A stretch of DNA of 64,000 bases, taken from NCBI GenBank assembly GCA_002163085.1, contig MAAJ01000008.1, positions 1-64,000 on the forward strand, given 5' to 3'. Origin of the DNA: Methylophaga sp. 42_25_T18. Lineage in GTDB: Bacteria > Pseudomonadota > Gammaproteobacteria > Nitrosococcales > Methylophagaceae. The position numbers and the translations under genes were made by a program. The notes beneath the pieces are model-generated. The model searched no databases. It was not told the origin of the DNA and saw nothing but the letters and a program-made list of their open reading frames with translations. Positions 21,028-30,376 of the stretch are shown here, one piece after another (within the stretch, counting starts at the first letter, position 1; each line of letters opens with the position of its first letter).

Positions 21028-21147
21028 TTATTCGGTGTCCGACTTCTTATCCATATTTTTAATCACGTTATAACCAATCACAGCGCCCACTACAATAGTA
21101 ATAACTACACTCGCAAGGGTTGCAATTACGACAGCATCAATTTGCAT
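21028..21147 (-). CDS. 39-residue single-helix membrane peptide, CcoM-like candidate
   Basis: A short gene of 39 codons plus stop. Residues about 5-29 are a continuous hydrophobic helix (VVIATLASVVITIVVGAVIG), followed by a charged tail KNMDKKSDTE. TTAGGAG stands seven bases before the ATG, a strong ribosome site. It lies 54 bases downstream of ccoP and before the terminator, so it is read with the oxidase subunits. A small single-helix subunit, CcoM, is known in Pseudomonas stutzeri cbb3 oxidase; equivalence here is inferred from size, topology and place, not similarity. Confidence 0.75.
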   Translation of the reverse strand: MQIDAVVIATLASVVITIVVGAVIGYNVIKNMDKKSDTE

Positions 21148-21201
21148 TTTTCTACTCCTAACTGACAGCCCCAGCCATAACAGAAGGGGGGAAATCAATA
21201 A

Positions 21202-22161
21202 TTATTGGCCACCGCCAAACTGGTGAACATAAACAGCTAACTTCTTAATCTCTGTTTCTGTTAATCGTTCCGCTTCGTCGCCGTCAAGTTCGTCATCCCA
21301 ATCAATCTCATTAGGATCTTCATCTTCTTCAATGGCATATTGTCTAGCTTCTATCATGATGGCCAGCTTTTCACTCCACTGTGGCATCACCGCAATACGA
21401 GTCGCAGGATCGTTAGCGGCATTCACACCATGAAGAATGGTATGTCTAATTTGTTCTTCATCACCTGAAAAACGCCAGATTTTATCGGTGAAGTTTGCAG
21501 AGCCCATCGCTTTCACACCTTTTGCATCAGCTCCGTGACAAGCAACACAGCCCTTAGTGTTATATAAAGCTAAACCAGCTTCATTTTTCACACCCTTTGA
21601 GCTATCAATTACAAACTGAACCAGTTGATCAACTTCTTCAGAATTAAGTAAGTCAGCATGAGCGGGCATCATCCCAGCTCGGCCATTAGCAATACTCATC
21701 ATAATTTCATTGATAGTTCCACCAAACAACCAGTCATCATCAGCTAAAACTGGATAGCCAGCGCCTTCCACCGGAGTCCCGCCCATACCATGACAAGCAG
21801 CACAGTTATCACCAAACAGTACTTTACTCGAACCAATGGCATAATTAAGCATTTCTTGATCAGCGAGAATTTCTTCTGCCGTCATCATCGCTAATTTCTT
21901 TTCAAACGGTCCACGTCTCGCTTCAACTTTTGCTAAATCTTCTTTGTACTCTTTGATCTGCGTCCAACCTAACAAACCTTTAGTACTACCATTTACCAAC
22001 GGTAATGATGGGTACAAAACAAAATACACTACAACGAGTAAACCACTCAAATAAAGTGCATTTAACCACCAACGTGGACAGGGGTTATTTAACTCCCTGA
22101 TTCCATCCCACTCGTGGCCAGTATCGGTCACCTGATCAGGCTTTTTTTTATTAGCTGCCAT
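21202..22161 (-). CDS. ccoP: cbb3-type cytochrome c oxidase diheme subunit III
   Basis: Membrane-anchored diheme cytochrome c that feeds electrons to CcoO/CcoN. Helix at about residues 34-53, heme sites CAACH at 120-124 and CVACH at 205-209, with Met ligands likely in GMMPAH and AVMPQW. I chose the ATG at 22161 (319 aa), with GGAG seven bases upstream, over 22188. It overlaps ccoQ by 11 bases. Residues about 267-299 form a very acidic insertion before the closing helix YVHQFGGG, which ordinary CcoP lacks. Confidence 0.95.
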   Translation of the reverse strand: MAANKKKPDQVTDTGHEWDGIRELNNPCPRWWLNALYLSGLLVVVYFVLYPSLPLVNGSTKGLLGWTQIKEYKEDLAKVEARRGPFEKKLAMMTAEEILADQEMLNYAIGSSKVLFGDNCAACHGMGGTPVEGAGYPVLADDDWLFGGTINEIMMSIANGRAGMMPAHADLLNSEEVDQLVQFVIDSSKGVKNEAGLALYNTKGCVACHGADAKGVKAMGSANFTDKIWRFSGDEEQIRHTILHGVNAANDPATRIAVMPQWSEKLAIMIEARQYAIEEDEDPNEIDWDDELDGDEAERLTETEIKKLAVYVHQFGGGQ

Positions 22162-22360
22162 CTTCTTTCTCCGCGTTTTCCTCATCATCCATCAGCATAG
22201 TGCGATGTGACTCTAAACTATCTTTGTTTTTTGGATTAAGCGCCCAAAAATAAACAATAACCATTAATACAAAGATAATCACTGTCAATATCATGCCGAA
22301 CCAGTCATTTCCAGTCATCGCACTCCAGTCAGTATGAAAATACTCCTGTATCTTAGTCAC
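22151..22360 (-). CDS. ccoQ: cbb3-type cytochrome oxidase subunit CcoQ
   Basis: Small membrane protein of 69 aa that stabilises the cbb3 complex. One helix (about residues 18-44, [21 protein letters not shown]), followed by a charged tail. GTG start at 22360 overlaps the ccoO stop by eight bases, with AGGTAGAG upstream. Its end overlaps ccoP. Confidence 0.92.
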   Translation of the reverse strand: MTKIQEYFHTDWSAMTGNDWFGMILTVIIFVLMVIVYFWALNPKNKDSLESHRTMLMDDEENAEKEDGS

Positions 22361-23033
22361 GATAATCTCTACCTGGTTCGAATTTAATCATAGTGCCCAA
22401 TACCTGAAGGTAAGAAACCAAGGCTTGCATCTCTGTTTTACCTTCAACAGATTCAGCTGCAGCGTTAATATCTTCATCCGAGTACGGCACGCCTAATACT
22501 TTCATTGCCTTCAGGCGTTTTTCCATGCCGGCACCATCAATTGTGGCATCATCCAACCATGGATAATTAGGCATCACTGACTCAGGTACAACACTACGTG
22601 GCGCACGTAAATGTTGAATATGCCAAGCATCAGAATATTTGCCACCGACACGAGCAACATCTGGCCCAGTACGTTTAGACCCCCATTGGAATGGATGATC
22701 ATACTTTGATTCAACCGCCAGTGAATAATGACCATAACGATCTTTCTCATCACGGAAAGGACGAATCATTTGTGAATGACATAAATAACACCCTTCACGT
22801 TGGTAAATATCACGACCAGCCAACTCTAATGCGGTATATGGTCGCACTCCAGTTAACTCTTCGTATTCTGGATGATTAACATCCTCAAAGGTCGTATCCA
22901 AATAGAACAGGGGTACGATTTCAACAATACCGCCCACTGAGACAATCATTGCTGTTGCGAGCACTAAAGCCCAGACATTTTTTTCCAACTTTTCCTGAAA
23001 GGAGATCGGTTCGTTTGAATTAGGATTAGACAT
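22353..23033 (-). CDS. ccoO: cbb3-type cytochrome c oxidase monoheme subunit II
   Basis: Monoheme cytochrome c subunit carrying electrons from CcoP to CcoN. N-terminal helix (about residues 17-39), then [20 protein letters not shown] with the heme site CYLCH, a [13 protein letters not shown] segment and VMPNYPWL with the axial Met. 226 aa, a little longer than the usual 200-205. ATG at 23033, eleven bases after ccoN. Confidence 0.96.
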   Translation of the reverse strand: MSNPNSNEPISFQEKLEKNVWALVLATAMIVSVGGIVEIVPLFYLDTTFEDVNHPEYEELTGVRPYTALELAGRDIYQREGCYLCHSQMIRPFRDEKDRYGHYSLAVESKYDHPFQWGSKRTGPDVARVGGKYSDAWHIQHLRAPRSVVPESVMPNYPWLDDATIDGAGMEKRLKAMKVLGVPYSDEDINAAAESVEGKTEMQALVSYLQVLGTMIKFEPGRDYRD

Positions 23034-23044
23034 TCCAGTCTCCT

Positions 23045-24469
23045 TTAAATATTAGCGGCTACAGCCATCTTTTCAGATGGATTAGCAATGGCTTTACGAA
23101 TGGTGACGGTAATGTTAAACAACATCACACAGGCACCTAAGAAGAAAATCAGGCCGCCAGCAGCACGCATCGCATAATAAGGGTGCATTTGAGCAACCGA
23201 TTCAACAAAGGTATAAGCCAAGTTACCGTAGTCATCATACGCACGCCACATTAGCCCCTGCATAATGCCTGATACCCACATCGCGGTGATATAGACAGCA
23301 GTACCAATGGTCGCCATCCAGAAGTGTAGATTAACTAATTTCACCGAATAGATGGTGGTACCCCATAAACGTTCTACCATATGGTAAATCGCACCAATAG
23401 AGACCATGGCTACCCAACCTAAAGCACCTGCATGTACATGACCGATAGTCCAGTCAGTGTAATGAGATAAAGCATTCACTGTTTTTGCAGCCATTACAGG
23501 GCCTTCAAACGTTGACATGGCATAGAATGCTAACGATACAATCAAGAACCGTAGAATATAATCGGTACGTAATTTATCCCATGCACCACTTAAAGTGAAC
23601 ATACCGTTAATAGCGCCACCCCATGAAGGGATAATCATCGCCAGAGAAATAGCCGCAGCTAATGAACCTGTCCAATCCGGCAGAGCTGTATATTGTAAAT
23701 GGTGAGCCCCTAGCCAGACATAACCAAAGGTTAATCCCCAGAAGTGAATGACCGATAAGCGGTATGAATAAACGGGGCGATTGGCTTGCTTAGGTACAAA
23801 GTAATACATGATGCCTAAGAAACCTGCTGTCAGGAAGAAACCTACTGCGTTGTGCCCCCACCACCATTGAATCATCGCATCTTGCACGCCAGCAAAGATT
23901 GAATATGATTTCCACATTGACACTGGAATAGCCAAACTATTAACCACGTGTAAATAGGTGATCATGATCATCATCGCTAGGAAGAACCAGTTGGCCACAT
24001 AGATATGTGACACTTTACGAATCGACAACGTCATGATGAAATTAAAGCTATAAGCCAACCAGACAACTGCCAACAATATATCTAAAGGCCATTCCATTTC
24101 TGCATATTCTTTAGATTGAGTGATACCTAATGGCAAAGTGATAGCAAAGCCAAGAATCACTAAGTTCCAACCCCAAAAGGTAAACCAAGCCAATTTATCA
24201 CTCCATAAACGCACACCGGAGGTACGTTGGACGATGTAATAGGCTGTTGCCATCAGTGTAGACCCACCAAAGGCAAAAATAACGGTATTGGTATGTAATG
24301 GACGCAGGCGGCCAAAACTAATGTATGGATTGTCAAAGTTCAGAACAGGCCACGCCAATTCCGAAGCTATCCACACGCCAATGCCAGTACCAAGTACCAA
24401 GTAGACAACCGACATATAGGCGAACCACTTGACGATATCAAAATTATATTGCTGCTGCTTCGCTTGCAT
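23045..24469 (-). CDS. ccoN: cbb3-type cytochrome c oxidase catalytic subunit I
   Basis: Heme-copper oxidase subunit with 12 helices reducing O2 at high affinity. Heme-ligand and CuB segments are visible: [47 protein letters not shown] and [14 protein letters not shown] chose the ATG at 24469 (474 aa), with AGGTG eight bases upstream, over a TTG at 24490. First gene of ccoNOQP; an FNR-like box lies 138 bases upstream. Confidence 0.97.
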   Translation of the reverse strand: MQAKQQQYNFDIVKWFAYMSVVYLVLGTGIGVWIASELAWPVLNFDNPYISFGRLRPLHTNTVIFAFGGSTLMATAYYIVQRTSGVRLWSDKLAWFTFWGWNLVILGFAITLPLGITQSKEYAEMEWPLDILLAVVWLAYSFNFIMTLSIRKVSHIYVANWFFLAMMIMITYLHVVNSLAIPVSMWKSYSIFAGVQDAMIQWWWGHNAVGFFLTAGFLGIMYYFVPKQANRPVYSYRLSVIHFWGLTFGYVWLGAHHLQYTALPDWTGSLAAAISLAMIIPSWGGAINGMFTLSGAWDKLRTDYILRFLIVSLAFYAMSTFEGPVMAAKTVNALSHYTDWTIGHVHAGALGWVAMVSIGAIYHMVERLWGTTIYSVKLVNLHFWMATIGTAVYITAMWVSGIMQGLMWRAYDDYGNLAYTFVESVAQMHPYYAMRAAGGLIFFLGACVMLFNITVTIRKAIANPSEKMAVAANI

Positions 24470-24858
24470 AGCGATCACACCTTCTCTCAATGAAAAACAT
24501 TATCTCTCCCCCTATATTTAGAGGCATTGATCCACTTCCATTACACTTATAAATAAAGCATCGCTGCATTTTACAGCAAATTTATCTCCAGACTTCTCTA
24601 GAATGCATGATCTAGATCAAACACTGCAAGGAAATACTGAACCTAAGAATTATTTACTTTATTTATATGCGTAATCGTTAATTTTCCCTTACTTTGACCT
24701 CTAGGGTCAAGTTGCTCACTCGAACAAAACACCTGTGATTCTCTAAAAAAACTTAGGAATTCATTCACTTGTAACTATTAACCGTAAATATCTCGACCAA
24801 TAAATAATCGCATAACTTTTGTAAGTGATTTCGACTTGCGTACTTTTGAATAACGTTG
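24470..24858. other. Intergenic region upstream of ccoN
   Basis: 389 bases without a gene between the Mth938-like gene and ccoN, both on the minus strand. It holds the FNR-like box (24607-24620), a -10-like GATAAA (24581-24586 on the minus strand) and a separate 17-base palindrome (24694-24710). I see no terminator after the Mth938-like gene and no RNA gene. Confidence 0.6.
24581..24620 (-). promoter_or_regulatory. FNR/ANR-type class II promoter of the cbb3 operon
   Basis: On the minus strand TTGATCTAGATCAT (24607-24620) matches the FNR/ANR consensus TTGAT-N4-ATCAA at all but the last base. A -10-like GATAAA lies at 24581-24586, which places the start near 24574 and the box centre at about -40, the class II activator position. 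Oxygen-limited activation of cbb3 oxidases by FNR-family proteins is well known. The regulator gene is not in the window. Confidence 0.75.
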
Positions 24859-25245
24859 CTAGACATTTACCACCAAGGCAACTCGCCGGCCTTCGGCAAT
24901 TACTAAATTGTATGTTCTACACGCAGGACCTAATGCCATAGTTTCAACACCAATGCCATTAGCATTAAAAGCAACCACTATCTCAGGGGAAAGAGATGAA
25001 ATAGTAGGATCGGAAACAAATATTAACAGTTCAAGTTCCAGGCTTTTTAAAAGGGAAATATCACTTTCGCTCAATCCTGAAGCAGATTGAGCTTCTCTAT
25101 CAGTAATTATTTGGTTTGGACTCAGAATCAAACCTTTATCTAATTGAATTGATTCTGAATTATTGTTTGATGTTACAACCATATGGCCATGACCATAGGA
25201 TTGGATCTGATTTTTGTCTGCTACTGTTTCCAGACTAAATTTCAT
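24859..25245 (-). CDS. Mth938-like / DUF498 family protein
   Basis: Small single-domain protein (128 aa) of the Mth938/Xcc1710 family, homologous to the mitochondrial complex I assembly factor NDUFAF3; bacterial function unknown. The family C-terminus GVETMALGPACRTYNLVIAEGRRVALVV is clear, and there is no signal peptide. ATG at 25245, eleven bases after ihfB, so probably the last gene of the rpsA-ihfB side. Confidence 0.85.
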   Translation of the reverse strand: MKFSLETVADKNQIQSYGHGHMVVTSNNNSESIQLDKGLILSPNQIITDREAQSASGLSESDISLLKSLELELLIFVSDPTISSLSPEIVVAFNANGIGVETMALGPACRTYNLVIAEGRRVALVVNV

Positions 25246-25256
25246 TTGGCTTTCGT

Positions 25257-25547
25257 TTAGAAACCGGCGGCGTCATTGACCCGATCACGAAGTTCTTTAC
25301 CCGGTTTAAAGTGCGGCACATACTTCTCATCCAACTCTACCGACTTACCACTTTTTGGGTTACGACCCACTCTTGGTGGACGGTGATGTAAAGTAAAACT
25401 GCCAAAACCGCGAATTTCGATACGATCGCCAGTAGATAAGCTTTCACTCATTTGTTCAAGAATTTGCTTAACTGCAAGTTCAACATCTCTATAGTTCAAT
25501 AGAGGCTGTTTTTCAGATAATATTTCAATCAAATCTGACTTGGTCAT
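25257..25547 (-). CDS. ihfB: Integration host factor beta subunit
   Basis: DNA-bending nucleoid protein, partner of Ihf[18 protein letters not shown] start, [28 protein letters not shown] with the beta-arm and intercalating Pro, and [12 protein letters not shown] end. 96 aa, normal. It follows rpsA after a terminator, the classic rpsA-ihfB order. IHF would also be expected to help sigma-54 activation at glnA in this window. Confidence 0.96.
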   Translation of the reverse strand: MTKSDLIEILSEKQPLLNYRDVELAVKQILEQMSESLSTGDRIEIRGFGSFTLHHRPPRVGRNPKSGKSVELDEKYVPHFKPGKELRDRVNDAAGF

Positions 25548-25623
25548 GTTTTCAAAATCCTTACTATTAATGTTTAAACACTAATTTTTATATTCAGTTA
25601 ATTTCTAGGGCTCACGATAAAAA

Positions 25624-25662
25624 ATAAGCACCTGAACAAGTCGTTCAGGTGCTTATCATTCT
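25624..25662 (-). terminator. Intrinsic terminator after rpsA
   Basis: Perfect 12-bp stem AAGCACCTGAAC/GTTCAGGTGCTT (25626-25637 and 25643-25654) with a 5-base loop. In the minus direction it ends in a T-rich run, just past the rpsA stop. Confidence 0.9.
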
Positions 25663-25671
25663 TTAGATCAA

Positions 25672-27345
25672 TTAACTATCTTTCTGATCCATTTGCTCTT
25701 TCAACAAGTCACCTAATGTTGTGGCGCTACTTGCAACGTTTGAGTAATCTTTTAATGCTTGAGTTTCTTCTTGGTCATCTTTCGCTTTAATTGATAGAGT
25801 CAAACTGCGATCTTTACGTGACATACCAGTAAATTTAGCTTCAACTTCATCGCCCACTGATAAGACTTTGCTTGCATCTTCAGTACGTTCACGTGAAATG
25901 TCAGCAACACGGATATAACCGTCAACACCTTCAGCTAACGCAACAGTTGCACCGCGTGCATCAACTTCAGTGACTTTACCCGTAACGATTGTGCCACGTG
26001 GATGTTCAGCAAGATATTCCGAGAAAGGATCATCTTGTAATTGTTTGATACCTAATGAGATACGCTCACGTTCAGGATCAATAGCCAATACAACAGCTTC
26101 TAACTCATCACCTTTCTTGTAATCACGAATTAATTCTTCGTTATCTTCTTCCCATGAGAGGTCAGATAAATGGATCAAGCCATCGATGCCACCATCAAGA
26201 CCGATGAATACACCAAAGTCAGTGATAGATTTAATTGCACCAGAAACTTTGTCACCCTTGTTATGAGTCATTGCGAACTCTTCCCAAGGATTAACTTTAC
26301 ATTGTTTGATACCTAGTGAGATACGACGACGTTCAGCATCGATATCCAATACCATAACTTCAACTTCATCACCAAGCTGAACCATCTTAGATGGGTGTAC
26401 GTTTTTGTTAGTCCAGTCCATTTCAGACATGTGAACTAAACCTTCAACACCATCTTCGATTTCAACAAAACAACCGTAGTCAGCGATGTTAGTAACTTTA
26501 CCTTGAAGACGGCTGCTGTTTGGATAACGGCGCGCGATATCTTTCCAAGGATCATCACCCATTTGTTTCAAGCCAAGTGACACACGTTCACGTTCTTTAT
26601 CAAACTTAAGAACTTGAACTGAAATTTCATCACCGATAGTAACAACTTCAGATGGGTGCTTAACACGCTTCCAAGCCATATCTGTGATATGAAGAAGACC
26701 ATCAATACCACCAAGGTCAACGAATGCACCGTAGTCAGTAAGATTTTTAACAATACCTTTAACAGTTTTGCCTTCTTCTAATGTTTCTAATAATGCTTCG
26801 CGTTCAACACTGTTTTCTGCTTCCATAATGGCGCGGCGAGAAACAACAATGTTGTTGCGTGGACGATCAAGTTTAATTAATTTGAACTCGAGTTCTTTAC
26901 CTTCAATATGTGATGTATCACGAATAGGACGTACATCAACTAACGAACCAGGTAAGAAAGCACGTACATTTTCTAATTCAACAGTGAAGCCACCTTTGAC
27001 TTTACCTGAAATAACACCAACGACTGTTTCGTTAGCTTCAAATGCATGCTCTAAAGTAATCCATGCTTCAGCAGCTTTGGCTTTTTCACGTGACAACTGA
27101 GTTGCACCAAAACCATCTTCTAGTTTTTCTAACGAAACATCGACCAAATCACCAACTTCTACAGTGATTTCACCTTTCTCGTTAAAAAATTCTTCTACTG
27201 GAATCGCACCTTCCGATTTAAGACCAGCATTAACCATGACAACATCAGTACCAACATTGACAACCGTACCGGTTACAATTTTGCCTGGTTGCATTGGTGT
27301 TGAAGTTAGACTCTCTTCAAAGAGTTCAGCAAAGCTTTCGCTCAT
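25672..27345 (-). CDS. rpsA: 30S ribosomal protein S1
   Basis: mRNA-binding ribosomal protein of 557 aa with six S1 (OB-fold) repeats, seen as recurring [13 protein letters not shown] and RISLGIKQ strings. Repeats 1-2 dock on the ribosome, 3-6 bind RNA. ATG at 27345. Preceded by cmk across 106 bases that contain a short 5-bp hairpin at 27396-27410; S1 is autogenously regulated through its leader in E. coli. Confidence 0.97.
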   Translation of the reverse strand: MSESFAELFEESLTSTPMQPGKIVTGTVVNVGTDVVMVNAGLKSEGAIPVEEFFNEKGEITVEVGDLVDVSLEKLEDGFGATQLSREKAKAAEAWITLEHAFEANETVVGVISGKVKGGFTVELENVRAFLPGSLVDVRPIRDTSHIEGKELEFKLIKLDRPRNNIVVSRRAIMEAENSVEREALLETLEEGKTVKGIVKNLTDYGAFVDLGGIDGLLHITDMAWKRVKHPSEVVTIGDEISVQVLKFDKERERVSLGLKQMGDDPWKDIARRYPNSSRLQGKVTNIADYGCFVEIEDGVEGLVHMSEMDWTNKNVHPSKMVQLGDEVEVMVLDIDAERRRISLGIKQCKVNPWEEFAMTHNKGDKVSGAIKSITDFGVFIGLDGGIDGLIHLSDLSWEEDNEELIRDYKKGDELEAVVLAIDPERERISLGIKQLQDDPFSEYLAEHPRGTIVTGKVTEVDARGATVALAEGVDGYIRVADISRERTEDASKVLSVGDEVEAKFTGMSRKDRSLTLSIKAKDDQEETQALKDYSNVASSATTLGDLLKEQMDQKDS

Positions 27346-27451
27346 TATTATTTATCCTTGACCCTACCTTAAGACTGATAGAATCGCCCAAAATACCTGC
27401 CTAAAGCAGGAAGTTAAAAAAGTTCATTACCTAAAATTTAGTAATAAACAC

Positions 27452-28132
27452 CTAAAGTTCATCAGAGCAATGTGCTCTAACGCGCTCAAAAACCGCATCA
27501 ATTCCCATCGTTGTAGAATCTAGTAACAGCGCATCATCGGCTGGCCTTAAAGGCGCTGCCGTACGTTGACTATCTCGCACATCTCGCTCGGAAATTTCTA
27601 TAATAAGATCAGAAAGGTTACTCTCAATTCCTTTTTCTTTCAACTGCTTATATCTTCTTTGTGCACGCTCTTCGGCACTTGCACTCAAAAAGACCTTATA
27701 AACTGCATGTGGAAAGATAACTGTACCCATATCCCGACCATCAGTTACCAAACCAGGTGACTGACAAAAGTCGCGTTGCCGCTGTAATAATGCGGCACGA
27801 ACGGTAGGTAAAACAGCTACTTTTGAAGCTGCATTTCCTGCTTGTTCAGATCGAATCAAAGTGCTCACATCTTCATCTTCTAACCGAACAATTAACTGAT
27901 CGTCTTCTATAGTAAAGACGACTTTTAATTCAGAGGCTAACTCTGCCAATGCCAATTCATCATCAAATTCAATATGATGCTTTATCGCAGCTTGTGCTAA
28001 CACCCGGTATATCGCACCACTATCTAAATAGTGCCAACCAAGTTCTTTAGCCATTAATTGTGCGATTGTACCTTTGCCAGAACCACTTGGACCGTCAATA
28101 GTTAATACAGGATAATCAGTCATCGAGTTCAT
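27452..28132 (-). CDS. cmk: Cytidylate kinase
   Basis: Phosphorylates CMP/dCMP with ATP. P-loop DGPSGSGKGTIAQ near residues 13-25, WHYLDSGAIYR, DGRDMGTVIFP and the LID SAEERAQRRYKQL. 226 aa. The ATG at 28132 overlaps aroA by 17 bases; an in-frame ATG at 28123 would also give a normal N-terminus and I cannot decide. Part of tyrA-aroA-cmk-rpsA. Confidence 0.95.
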   Translation of the reverse strand: MNSMTDYPVLTIDGPSGSGKGTIAQLMAKELGWHYLDSGAIYRVLAQAAIKHHIEFDDELALAELASELKVVFTIEDDQLIVRLEDEDVSTLIRSEQAGNAASKVAVLPTVRAALLQRQRDFCQSPGLVTDGRDMGTVIFPHAVYKVFLSASAEERAQRRYKQLKEKGIESNLSDLIIEISERDVRDSQRTAAPLRPADDALLLDSTTMGIDAVFERVRAHCSDEL

Positions 28133-29435
28133 CTATCTCTAAACCTGCATCACTTGCCAAACCGACAAAATTTGGAAATGACGTGGCTACATTTGCACAA
28201 TCATTAATTTGAATCGTACCGCCAGCTTGCAAACCAGCCATGGCAAATGACATTGCAATTCGATGGTCTCCATGGCTTTCGACTTCACCCGATCCTATCG
28301 GACCACCGTGAATTATAATACCGTCTGGTGTTGCTTTAGCATCGACACCTAAAATTTCAAGTCCATCTGCCATTGCTTGAATTCGATCACTTTCTTTAAC
28401 GCGTAATTCTTCTGCACCCGTTAATACTGTTTTACCATCAGCGCAGGCTGCAGCTACAAATAAGGCTGGGAATTCATCAATCGCTAACGGTACTTGCTCT
28501 TCAGGAATATCAATCCCTTTAAGCGGCGCATATTTAACACGAATATCAGCCACAGGTTCACCACCTGTCACTCGTTCATTTGAAAGTGTTATATCTGCGC
28601 CCATCAAACGTAGGATATTGATAACACCAATACGCGTTGGATTAATCCCTACATGCGTTAATGTGAGATCTGAGTCTTCTGAAATCGCGGCACCTACCAT
28701 GAAAAAGGTAGCCGATGAAATATCTGCTGGCACATCAATTGATGTTGCAGTAAGTTTGCCGCCACCTTCAATTGTTACTGTATCGCCATCAACTTCAACT
28801 TTATACCCCATGCCTTGTAACATGCGCTCGGTATGATCACGTGTAGGCGCAGGTTCTTTTACTGTAGTTGTACCTTCGGCATACAAACCAGCTAACAGCA
28901 CGCATGACTTAACCTGAGCACTAGCCATTGGCAGAACGTAATTAATGCCTTTTAATTTGCTACCACCGTTAATTTTTAATGGTGGCTTGCCTTCATTACT
29001 ATCAATTGATGCACCCATCTCAGCTAAAGGATCGGTGACCCGACGCATAGGACGACCGGATAATGATGTATCACCAGTTAAGGTGCTCTCAAAATTCTGA
29101 CCGGCAAGCAGGCCACTTAATAATCGAATTGAAGTGCCTGAATTACCTAAATAAATATCTTTATCAGCAGCTTTTAATCCATGCATACCCACGCCATGAA
29201 TCGTCACGTTACCATTTTCTGGACCTTCAATTTCAACACCCATGGCACGAAAAGTCGCTAATGTCGCTAGTGCATCTTCACCTTCAAGAAAACCACTAAC
29301 CTGAGTTGTACCTTCAGCTAATGAGCCCAACATAATGGATCGATGTGAAATTGATTTATCGCCAGGTACGCGGAATTTCCCCTGTAACTTACCGCCCGGC
29401 TGAACAATATATTTTTTATTAAGCTCGCTACTCAC
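28116..29435 (-). CDS. aroA: 3-phosphoshikimate 1-carboxyvinyltransferase (EPSP synthase), class II signature
   Basis: Sixth step of the shikimate pathway, joining PEP to shikimate-3-phosphate. 439 aa. It carries the motifs described for class II enzymes: GDKS at 25-28, SAQVK at 172-176, RDHTE at 199-203 and NPTR at 265-268. The PEP-site loop reads GNSGTSIR with Gly at 100, as in sensitive class I enzymes, rather than the Ala of the CP4 enzyme. GTG start at 29435 with GGAG eight bases upstream. Confidence 0.95.
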   Translation of the reverse strand: MSSELNKKYIVQPGGKLQGKFRVPGDKSISHRSIMLGSLAEGTTQVSGFLEGEDALATLATFRAMGVEIEGPENGNVTIHGVGMHGLKAADKDIYLGNSGTSIRLLSGLLAGQNFESTLTGDTSLSGRPMRRVTDPLAEMGASIDSNEGKPPLKINGGSKLKGINYVLPMASAQVKSCVLLAGLYAEGTTTVKEPAPTRDHTERMLQGMGYKVEVDGDTVTIEGGGKLTATSIDVPADISSATFFMVGAAISEDSDLTLTHVGINPTRIGVINILRLMGADITLSNERVTGGEPVADIRVKYAPLKGIDIPEEQVPLAIDEFPALFVAAACADGKTVLTGAEELRVKESDRIQAMADGLEILGVDAKATPDGIIIHGGPIGSGEVESHGDHRIAMSFAMAGLQAGGTIQINDCANVATSFPNFVGLASDAGLEIDELDD

Positions 29436-29486
29436 GCTTTCAACTCCGCTACTAACTCTAATTCCAAGTGGGCAAATTCCACATAC

Positions 29487-30374
29487 TCAAACTTCACTAT
29501 TATCAATTAAGCCTGGCTCATTAAATCGCGTATCACGTGCTTGTTTGGCACGCTTAAATACATCGATCAAATAATCGCCATCCTGATTTTCAATCGCAGC
29601 TTCTATTTTGTTTAGATCTTGGTGATATTGATGCAATAAACCTAAAATCGCATCTTTATTAGTTAAACAAATATCCCGCCACATCACCGCATCGCTAGAA
29701 GCAATACGTGAAAAATCTCTAAAACCGCCAGCGGCATAGCGCAAAACATCATCGCAATCATCACGGTCAGCCAGCATCCCCACCAAATTAAAGGCTAATA
29801 CATGAGGCAAGTGGCTGGTCGCAGCTAACACCACATCGTGATGTTCAACGTCCATATCAAATACTTCTGCACCTGTTTGTTGCCACATATCCCTAACTGC
29901 AGCCAGTGCATCGGCATTTGTTTCTTCAACAGGGGTTAAGACCACACGATGATCTTGATACAAAGTAGCAAAAGCCGCTTCCGGTCCACTACGCTCAGTT
30001 CCTGCTATTGGATGTCCTGGCACAAACTGGCTGAACTTATCACCTAAGGCAGATTTAGCAGCTGTAACTACTTGAGCTTTAGCACTTCCTCCATCAGTGA
30101 TAATGGCACCTTCTTTAACATGCTCAGCAAGCTCAACTAAAACCGGTTCCATCGCAGCCATAGGTACTGCAAGAAAGATGACATCTGCATCCTGTACAGC
30201 TTCAGCAATACTATTCGCCACTTTATCTATCACACCCAACTCTAAGGCTTGCTGGCGCACTTCTTCAGTACGAGAATAACCAATGACTTCTTTAACCATA
30301 CCCGCCTTTTTCAAGGCTAATGATAACGAGCCACCAATTAGACCGACGCCGATAATCGCTAACTGATTAATCAT
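29487..30374 (-). CDS. tyrA: Prephenate (or arogenate) dehydrogenase
   Basis: NAD(P)-dependent oxidative decarboxylation step of tyrosine synthesis. Rossmann motif GVGLIGGSLSLALKKAG at the N-terminus, PGHPIAGTERSGPEAA substrate loop, and the all-helical C-terminal dimer domain with TSHLPHVLAFNL. 295 aa, stand-alone form with no chorismate mutase or ACT domain. Two bases after hisC. Confidence 0.94.
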   Translation of the reverse strand: MINQLAIIGVGLIGGSLSLALKKAGMVKEVIGYSRTEEVRQQALELGVIDKVANSIAEAVQDADVIFLAVPMAAMEPVLVELAEHVKEGAIITDGGSAKAQVVTAAKSALGDKFSQFVPGHPIAGTERSGPEAAFATLYQDHRVVLTPVEETNADALAAVRDMWQQTGAEVFDMDVEHHDVVLAATSHLPHVLAFNLVGMLADRDDCDDVLRYAAGGFRDFSRIASSDAVMWRDICLTNKDAILGLLHQYHQDLNKIEAAIENQDGDYLIDVFKRAKQARDTRFNEPGLIDNSEV

Positions 30375-30376
30375 AG

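Noticed and set aside
27396..27410. CCTGC/GCAGG hairpin before rpsA as a cmk terminator
   Set aside because: The stem is only five bp with a poor T-run. It may belong to the rpsA leader, but I cannot support either role.
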